This document shows positions 18,274 through 25,305 of a stretch of 25,305 bases of DNA, piece after piece. A program made the position numbers and the translations under genes. The stretch comes from Mesostigma viride (Eukaryota; Streptophyta; Mesostigmatophyceae; Mesostigmatales; Mesostigmataceae): assembly GCA_009746045.1 (NCBI GenBank), contig RPFO01002239.1:1-25305 (forward strand), written 5' to 3'. A model generated the notes under the pieces. The model worked only from the letters and a program-made list of their open reading frames with translations. It was not told where the DNA came from and did no database searches. Each line of letters starts with the position of its first letter. Position 1 is the stretch's first letter.

Positions 18274-20117
18274 TGGATGTACGTGTGTGTGCAGCCACCC
18301 CTTTCGTGCGCGGTGTATGTACATGTGAGTGCCGTCGCCCCAAGCGTGCATTTTGTGTGTAAGTGTGTGTGCAGCAGCCCCTTGCGTGCGCGGTGTATGT
18401 ACGTGTGTGTGCAGCCGCCCCGTGGTTGCGCGGTGGATGTACATGTGAGTGGAGCCGGTCCTTGCGTGCGCGGTGTATGTACGTGTGTGTGCAGCCGCCC
18501 CTTGCGTGCGCGGTGTAGGTACGTATGTGTGCAGCCGCCCCTTGCGTGCGCGGTGTATGTACGTGTGTGTGCAGCCGCTCCAAGCGTGCGCGGTGTGTGT
18601 ACATGTGAGTGCAGCTGCCCCAAGCGTGCGCGGTGTGTGTACATGTGTGTGCAGTTGCCCCTTGCGTGCGCGGTGGATGTACGTGTGTGTGCATGCCGGC
18701 AATTGCGTGCATGGTGTGTGTACGTGTGTGTGCAGCCGCCCCTTGCGTGCGCGGTGTGTGTACATGTGAGTGCCGTCGCCCCAAGCGTGCATTTTGTGTG
18801 TAAGTGTGTGTGCAGCCGCCCCTTGCGTGCGCGGTGTAGGTACGTGTGTGTGCAGCCGCCCCAAGCGTGCGCGGTGTATGTACGTGTGTGTGCAGCCGCC
18901 CCAAGCGTGCGCGGTGTGTGTACATGTGAGTGCAGCTGCCCCAAGCGTGCGCGGTGTGTGTACATGTGTGTGCAGTTGCCCCTTGCGTGCGCGGTGGATG
19001 TACGTGTGTGTGCATGCCGGCAATTGCGTGCATGGTGTGTGTACGTGTGTGTGCAGCCGCCCCTTGCGTGCGCGGTGTGTGTACGTGTGTGTGCACTCGC
19101 CCCTTGCGTGCGCGGTGTGTGTACAGGTGTGTGCAGCCGCCCCTTGCGTGCATGGTGTATGTACATGTGTGTGCAGCCGCCCCTTGCGTGCGCGGTGGAT
19201 GTACATGTGTGTGCAGCCGAACCTTGCGTGCATGGTGTGTGTACCTGTGCGTGAAGTCGCTCCTTGCGTGCATGGTGTGTGTACGTGTGTGTGCAGCCAC
19301 CCCTTTCGTGCGCGGTGTATGTACATGTGAGTGCCGTCGCCCCAAGCGTGCATTTTGTGTGTAAGTGTGTGTGCAGCAGCCCCTTGCGTGCGCGGTGTAT
19401 GTACGTGTGTGTGCAGCCGCCCCGTGGTTGCGCGGTGGATGTACATGTGAGTGGAGCCGGTCCTTGCGTGCGCGGTGTATGTACGTGTGTGTGCAGCCGC
19501 CCCTTGCGTGCGCGGTGTAGGTACGTATGTGTGCAGCCGCCCCTTGCGTGCGCGGTGTATGTACGTGTGTGTGCAGCCGCCCCAAGCGTGCGCGGTGTGT
19601 GTACATGTGAGTGCAGCTGCCCCAAGCGTGCGCGGTGTGTGTACATGTGTGTGCAGTTGCCCCTTGCGTGCGCGGTGGATGTACGTGTGTGTGCATGCCG
19701 GCAATTGCGTGCATGGTGTGTGTACGTGTGTGTGCAGCCGCCCCTTGCGTGCGCGGTGTGTGTACATGTGAGTGCCGTCGCCCCAAGCGTGCATTTTGTG
19801 TGTAAGTGTGTGTGCAGCCGCCCCTTGCGTGCGCGGTGTAGGTACGTGTGTGTGCAGCCGCCCCAAGCGTGCGCGGTGTGTGTACGTGTGTGTGCAGCCG
19901 CCCCAAGCGTGCGCGGTGTGTGTACATGTGAGTGCAGCTGCCCCAAGCGTGCGCGGTGTGTGTACATGTGTGTGCAGTTGCCCCTTGCGTGCGCGGTGGA
20001 TGTACGGGTGTGTGCATGCCGGCAATTGCGTGCATGGTGTGTGTACGTGTGTGTGCAGCCGCCCCTTGCGTGCGCGGTGTGTGTACGTGTGTGTGCACTC
20101 GCCCCTTGCGTGCGCGG
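18274..20117 (+). repeat. 1002-bp higher-order repeat, two copies
   Basis: The segment 18274-19115 recurs at 19276-20117 with a 1002-bp step. Markers are CAGCCACCCCTTTCG, CCAAGCGTGCATTTTGTG, GTAAGTGTG, CGTGGTTGCGCGGTGG, GTGAGTGGAGCCGGTCC and AGGTACGTATGTG. A further partial copy begins near 20241 (step 962 bp), and other marker clusters recur near 20941, 22407 and 23922. Confidence 0.8.
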
Positions 20118-21202
20118 TGTATGTACGTGTGTGTGCAGCCGCCCCTTGCGTGCGCGGTGTAGGTACGTGTGTGTGCAGCCGCCCCAAGCGTGCGCGGTGT
20201 ATGTATGTGTGTGTGCAGCCGCCCCTTGCGTGCGCGGTGGATGTACGTGTGTGTGCAGCCACCCCTTTCGTGCGCGGTGTATGTACATGTGAGTGCCGTC
20301 GCCCCAAGCGTGCATTTTGTGTGTAAGTGTGTGTGCAGCAGCCCCTTGCGTGCGCGGTGTATGTACGTGTGTGTGCAGCCGCCCCGTGGTTGCGCGGTGG
20401 ATGTACATGTGAGTGGAGCCGGTCCTTGCGTGCGCGGTGTATGTACGTGTGTGTGCAGCCGCCCCTTGCGTGCGTGGTGTGTGTACATGTAAGTGCAGCC
20501 GCCCCTTGCGTGCGCGGTGTATGTACGTGTGTGTGCAGCCGTCCCTTGCGTGCGCGGTGTGTGTACGTGTGAGTGCAGCTGCCCCAAGCGTGCGCGGTGT
20601 GTGTACATGTGTGTGCAGTTGCCCCTTGCGTGCGCGGTGGATGTACGTGTGTGTGCATGCCGGCAATTGCGTGCATGGTGTGTGTACGTGTGTGTGCAGC
20701 CGCCCCTTGCGTGCGCGGTGTGTGTACGTGTGTGTGCACTCGCCCCTTGCGTGCGCGGTGGATGTACATGTGTGTGCAGCCGCCCCTTGCGTGCATGGTG
20801 TATGTCCATGTGTGGGCAGTTGCCCCTTGCGTGCGCGGCGTATGTACATGTTTTTGCACTCGCCCCTTGCGTGCATGGTGTATGTATGTGTGTGTGCAGC
20901 CGCCCCTTGCGTGCGCGGTGGATGTACGTGTGTGTGCAGCCACCCCTTTCGTGCGCGGTGTATGTACATGTGAGTGCCGTCGCCCCAAGCGTGCATTTTG
21001 TGTGTAAGTGTGTGTGCAGCAGCCCCTTGCGTGCGCGGTGTATGTACGTGTGTGTGCAGCCGCCCCGTGGTTGCGCGGTGGATGTACATGTGAGTGGAGC
21101 CGCCCCAAGCGTGTGTACATGTGTGTGCAGTTGCCCCTTGCGTGCGCGGTGGATGTACGTGTGTGTGCATGCCGGCAATTGCGTGCATGGTGTGTGTACG
21201 TT

Positions 21203-22639
21203 TGTGTGCAGCCGCCCCTTGCGTGCGCGGTGTGTGTACGTGTGTGTGAATCCTTGTCCTTGCGTGCATGGTGTATGTACATGTGGGTGCAGCCGCCCCT
21301 TGCGTGCGCGGTGTATGCCAGTGTGTGTGCATGCCGGCCCTTGCGTGCATGGTGTGTGTAAGTGTGTGTGCAGCCGCCCCGAGCGTGTGTACATGTGTGT
21401 GCAGTTGCCCCTTGCGTGCGCAGTGGATGTACGTGTGTGTGCATGCCGGCAATTGCATGCATGGTGTGTGTACGTGTGTGTGCAGCCGCCCCTTTCGTGC
21501 GCGGTGTGTGTACGTGTGTGTGCACTCGCCCCTTGCGTGCGCGGTGTATGTACGTGTGTGCAGCCGCCCCTTGCGTGCGCGGTGTATGCCAGTGTGTGTG
21601 CATGCCGGCCCTTGCGTGCATGGTGTGTGTAAGTGTGTGTGCAGCCCCTTGCGTGCATGGTGTATGTACGTGTGTGTGCAGCCGCCCCTTGCGTGCGCGG
21701 TGTGTGTACGTATGTGTGCAGCCGCCCCTTGCGTGCGCGGTGTATGTACGTGTGTGTGCAGCCGCCCCTTGCGTGCGCGGTGTAGGTACGTGTGTGTGCA
21801 GCCGCCCCAAGCGTGCGCGGTGTGTGTACATGTGAGTGCAGCTGCCCCAAGCGTGCGCGGTGTGTGTACGTGTGTGTGCAGTTGCCCCTTGCGTGCGCGG
21901 TGGATGTACGTGTGTGTGCATGCCGGCAATTGCGTGCATGGTGTGTGTACGTGTGTGTGCAGCCGCCCCTTGCGTGCGCGGTGTGTGTACATGTGTGTGC
22001 AGCCGCCCCTTGCGTGCGCGGTGTAGGTACGTGTGTGTGCAGCCGCCCCAAGCGTGCGCGGTGTGTGTACATGTGTGTGCAGTTGCCCCTTGCGTGCGCG
22101 GTGGATGTACGTGTGTGTGCATGCCGGCAATTGCGTGCATGGTGTGTGTACGTGTGTGTGCAGCAGCCCCTTGCGTGCGCGGTGTGTGTACATGTGAGTG
22201 CCGTCGCCCCAAGCGTGCATTTTGTGTGTAAGTGTGTGTGCAGCCGCCCCTTGCGTGCGCGGTGTAGGTACGTGTGTGTGCAGCCGCCCCAAGCGTGCGC
22301 GGTGTATGTACATGTGTGTGCACTCGCCCCTTGCGTGCATGGTGCATGTATGTATGTGTGTGTGCAGCCGCCCCTTGCGTGCGCGGTGGATGTACGTGTG
22401 TGTGCAGCCACCCCTTTCGTGAGCGGTGTATGTACATGTGAGTGCCGTCGCCCCAAGCGTGCATTTTGTGTGTAAGTGTGTGTGCAGCAGCCCCTTGCGT
22501 GCGCGGTGTATGTACGTGTGTGTGCAGCCGCCCCGTGGTTGCGCGGTGGATGTACATGTGAGTGGAGCCGGTCCTTGCGTGCGCGGTGTATGTACGTGTG
22601 TGTGCAGCCGCCCCTTGCGTGCGTGGTGTGTGTACATGT
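21203..22639 (+). repeat. 1.4-kb duplicated segment, copy 1
   Basis: It matches 22718-24154 at a constant 1515-bp offset. Every long open frame inside it recurs with the same length and residues in the second copy, so the two are at or near full identity. The only difference I saw is at the very left edge (CGTTTGTG against CGTTGTG). The segment contains several rare units (GAATCCTTGTCC, TGGGTGCAGCC, CGAGCGTGTGTAC, GTGCATGTATGTATG) that make the match unambiguous. Confidence 0.9.
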
Positions 22640-22717
22640 AAGTGCAGCCGCCCCTTGCGTGCGCGGTGTATGTACGTGTGTGTGCAGCCGTCCCTTGCGT
22701 GCGCGGTGTGTGTACGT

Positions 22718-24154
22718 TGTGTGCAGCCGCCCCTTGCGTGCGCGGTGTGTGTACGTGTGTGTGAATCCTTGTCCTTGCGTGCATGGTGTATGTACATGTG
22801 GGTGCAGCCGCCCCTTGCGTGCGCGGTGTATGCCAGTGTGTGTGCATGCCGGCCCTTGCGTGCATGGTGTGTGTAAGTGTGTGTGCAGCCGCCCCGAGCG
22901 TGTGTACATGTGTGTGCAGTTGCCCCTTGCGTGCGCAGTGGATGTACGTGTGTGTGCATGCCGGCAATTGCATGCATGGTGTGTGTACGTGTGTGTGCAG
23001 CCGCCCCTTTCGTGCGCGGTGTGTGTACGTGTGTGTGCACTCGCCCCTTGCGTGCGCGGTGTATGTACGTGTGTGCAGCCGCCCCTTGCGTGCGCGGTGT
23101 ATGCCAGTGTGTGTGCATGCCGGCCCTTGCGTGCATGGTGTGTGTAAGTGTGTGTGCAGCCCCTTGCGTGCATGGTGTATGTACGTGTGTGTGCAGCCGC
23201 CCCTTGCGTGCGCGGTGTGTGTACGTATGTGTGCAGCCGCCCCTTGCGTGCGCGGTGTATGTACGTGTGTGTGCAGCCGCCCCTTGCGTGCGCGGTGTAG
23301 GTACGTGTGTGTGCAGCCGCCCCAAGCGTGCGCGGTGTGTGTACATGTGAGTGCAGCTGCCCCAAGCGTGCGCGGTGTGTGTACGTGTGTGTGCAGTTGC
23401 CCCTTGCGTGCGCGGTGGATGTACGTGTGTGTGCATGCCGGCAATTGCGTGCATGGTGTGTGTACGTGTGTGTGCAGCCGCCCCTTGCGTGCGCGGTGTG
23501 TGTACATGTGTGTGCAGCCGCCCCTTGCGTGCGCGGTGTAGGTACGTGTGTGTGCAGCCGCCCCAAGCGTGCGCGGTGTGTGTACATGTGTGTGCAGTTG
23601 CCCCTTGCGTGCGCGGTGGATGTACGTGTGTGTGCATGCCGGCAATTGCGTGCATGGTGTGTGTACGTGTGTGTGCAGCAGCCCCTTGCGTGCGCGGTGT
23701 GTGTACATGTGAGTGCCGTCGCCCCAAGCGTGCATTTTGTGTGTAAGTGTGTGTGCAGCCGCCCCTTGCGTGCGCGGTGTAGGTACGTGTGTGTGCAGCC
23801 GCCCCAAGCGTGCGCGGTGTATGTACATGTGTGTGCACTCGCCCCTTGCGTGCATGGTGCATGTATGTATGTGTGTGTGCAGCCGCCCCTTGCGTGCGCG
23901 GTGGATGTACGTGTGTGTGCAGCCACCCCTTTCGTGAGCGGTGTATGTACATGTGAGTGCCGTCGCCCCAAGCGTGCATTTTGTGTGTAAGTGTGTGTGC
24001 AGCAGCCCCTTGCGTGCGCGGTGTATGTACGTGTGTGTGCAGCCGCCCCGTGGTTGCGCGGTGGATGTACATGTGAGTGGAGCCGGTCCTTGCGTGCGCG
24101 GTGTATGTACGTGTGTGTGCAGCCGCCCCTTGCGTGCGTGGTGTGTGTACATGT
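22718..24154 (+). repeat. 1.4-kb duplicated segment, copy 2
   Basis: This is the second copy of 21203-22639. Seventy-eight bases (about two units, 22640-22717) separate the copies. The match ends where copy 1 continues TGTACATGTAAGTGC and copy 2 continues TGTACATGTGTGCAG. Near-perfect identity implies a very recent duplication or an assembly duplication. Confidence 0.9.
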
Positions 24155-25249
24155 GTGCAGCCGCCCCTTGCGTGCGCGGTGTATGTACGTGTGTGTGCAG
24201 CCGCCCTTGCGTGCGCGGTGTGTGTACGTGTGTGTGCAGCCGCCCCTCGCGTGCATGGTGAGTGTAAGTGTGTGTGCAGCAGCCCCTTGCGTGCATGGTG
24301 TGTACGTGTGTGTGCAGTTGCCCCTTGCGTGCGCGGTGTATGTACGTGTGTGTGCAGCCGGCCCTTGCGTGCGCGGTGTGTGTACATGTGAGTGCAGCCG
24401 CCCTTGCGTGCGCGGTGGATGTACATGTGTGGGCAGTTGCCCCTTGCGTGCGCGGTGTATGTACATGTGTTTGCACTCGCCCCTTGCGTGCGCGGTGGAT
24501 GTACGTGTGTGTGCAGCCGAACCTTGCGTGCATGGTGTGTGTACCTGTGCGTGAAGTCGCTCCTTGCGTGCATGGTGTGTGTACGTGTGTGTGCAGCCGC
24601 CCCTTGCGTGCGGTGTAGTACGTGTGTGTGCAGCCGCCCTTGCGTGCGCGGTGTATGTACGTGTGTGTGCAGCCGGCCCTTGCGTGCATGGTGTGTGTAC
24701 GTGTGTGTGCAGCCGGCCCTTGCGTGCGCGGTGGATGTACATGTGTGTGCAGTCGCCCCTTGCGTGCGCGGTGTAGGTACGTATGTGTGCAGCCGCCCCT
24801 TGCGTGCGCGGTGTATGTACGTGTGTGTGCAGCCGCCCCGTGGTTGCGCGGTGTATGTACATGTGTGCAGTTGCCCTTGCGTGCGCGGTGTGTACGTGTG
24901 TGTGCAGCCGCCCTTGCGTGCGCGGTGGATGTACATGTGAGTGCAGCCGGCCCTTGCGTGCATGGTGTGTGTACGTGTGTGTGCAGCCGCCCTTGCGTGC
25001 ATGGTGTATGTACATGTGTGCAGCCGCCCTTGCGTGCATGGTGTGTGTACGTGTGTGTGCAGCCGCCCCTTGCGTGCGCGGTGTATGTACGTGTGTGCGC
25101 ACTCGCCCTTGCGTGCGCGGTGTATGTACGTGTGTGTGCAGTTGCCCCTTGCGTGCGCGGTGGATGTACGTGTGTGTGCAGCCGCCCCTTGCGTGCGCGG
25201 TGTGTGTACGTGTATGTGCAGCCGCCCCTTGCGTGCATGTACATGTGTG
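24155..25249 (+). repeat. indel-rich right edge of the array
   Basis: In this last 1.1 kb at least 14 units are short by one to three bases. CCGCCCTTG for CCGCCCCTTG or its analogues occurs near 24203, 24408, 24637, 24873, 24909, 24989, 25026 and 25106. A GT is lost near 24154, 24299, 24865, 24889 and 25014, and GCGTGCGGTGTAGTACG lies near 24607. The same CCC form appears only about twice in the 10 kb of block 1 (near 8593 and 9070). Confidence 0.8.
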
Positions 25250-25305
25250 AAGAAATAAGCAATAGTGGAATGAAATAGTAAATAAGAAAATCATTCAGCA
25301 TATGT
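25250..25305. other. right flank, AT-rich, nothing recognised
   Basis: Fifty-six bases of AT-rich sequence (AAGAAATAAGCAATAGTGG onward) follow the last partial unit. On the minus strand two frames starting at 25294 and 25301 give hydrophobic stretches (for example MIFLFTISFHYCLFLH) before entering the array. AT-rich DNA gives such residues by chance, so I do not call a signal peptide. Confidence 0.7.

Larger units (their letters stand above)
15819..25249 (+). repeat. giant 40-bp minisatellite, block 2 (about 235 units)
   Basis: It has the same 40-bp unit and the same set of variants as block 1, in the same orientation. It opens with a run (CACTCGCC, 38-bp short unit, GTATGCCAGTG, TGCAAGGTG, CAGCCCCTTGCG) also present at about 6406-6600 and 9928-10120. 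It contains nested higher-order repeats (526 bp, about 1.0 kb and about 1.4 kb). The minus strand has one frame free of stops from 25294 into the 3' LTR (15638). That frame is a consequence of the stop-free unit, not evidence of a gene. The last 1.1 kb is richer in single-base and GT deletions than the rest. Confidence 0.98.

Noticed and set aside
3113-25249. CRISPR-like array of regularly spaced repeats
   Set aside because: The whole 40-bp unit is repeated head to tail; there are no unique spacers between short repeats, no leader and no cas genes, and the surroundings are eukaryotic.
3113-25249. G-quadruplex array
   Set aside because: Each unit has only one run of three to four C (G on the minus strand) per 40 bp, so the loops would be far longer than usual for stable quadruplexes.
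3113-25249. Arrays of dioxin-response (TTGCGTG), hypoxia-response or ABRE (ACGTG) and GTAC copper/SBP motifs
   Set aside because: These short cores are part of the repeat unit, so their number follows from copy number alone; no promoter or gene is next to them to give them meaning.

Overview
This window holds no gene I can support with confidence. It is a eukaryotic, repeat-dominated locus: about 19.5 kb of a GC-rich, CpG-rich 40-bp minisatellite, split in two by a young, compact, non-autonomous LTR retrotransposon. The organism cannot be fixed from the sequence. The LTR retrotransposon and giant minisatellite indicate a eukaryotic nuclear genome. A plastid- or mitochondrion-type tRNA-Ser relic at 2765-2833 and MYB3R/MSA-like palindromes hint weakly at a plant or alga.

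Layout. (1) 1-2940: AT-richer flank without a credible intact gene. It holds a possible decayed coding fragment (353-774, minus), several short tandem duplications, a dispersed family built on the palindrome AACGGCCGTT, a 153-bp tandem repeat, a heptameric CACCCTA tract and a tRNA-Ser-like relic without most of its anticodon arm. (2) 2943-3112: GT / GTGTGC microsatellite leading into the main array. (3) 3113-13207: minisatellite block 1, about 250 units. (4) 13208-15818: LTR retrotransposon with 599-bp LTRs that read identically, a primer-binding site, a polypurine tract and a perfect 5-bp target duplication CGCGG. The 1413-bp interior has no recognisable gag, protease, reverse transcriptase or integrase. 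(5) 15819-25249: minisatellite block 2, about 235 units. (6) 25250-25305: AT-rich flank.

The array is organised in layers. The 40-bp unit occurs in recurrent variants, and these are arranged in higher-order repeats (520-526 bp, about 1.0 kb, about 1.4 kb and a 3.5-kb-spaced copy). Both blocks share variant order, so they were one array before the insertion, and two paralogous empty sites inside block 2 show the uninterrupted structure. The unit is 40 nt (not divisible by 3) and nearly free of stop codons, so both strands carry huge open frames with a 40-residue period, up to 3218 codons on the minus strand. I read these as by-products of the repeat, not genes. The clearest physical property is long alternating purine-pyrimidine runs in every unit, which predicts strong Z-DNA potential over about 19.5 kb.
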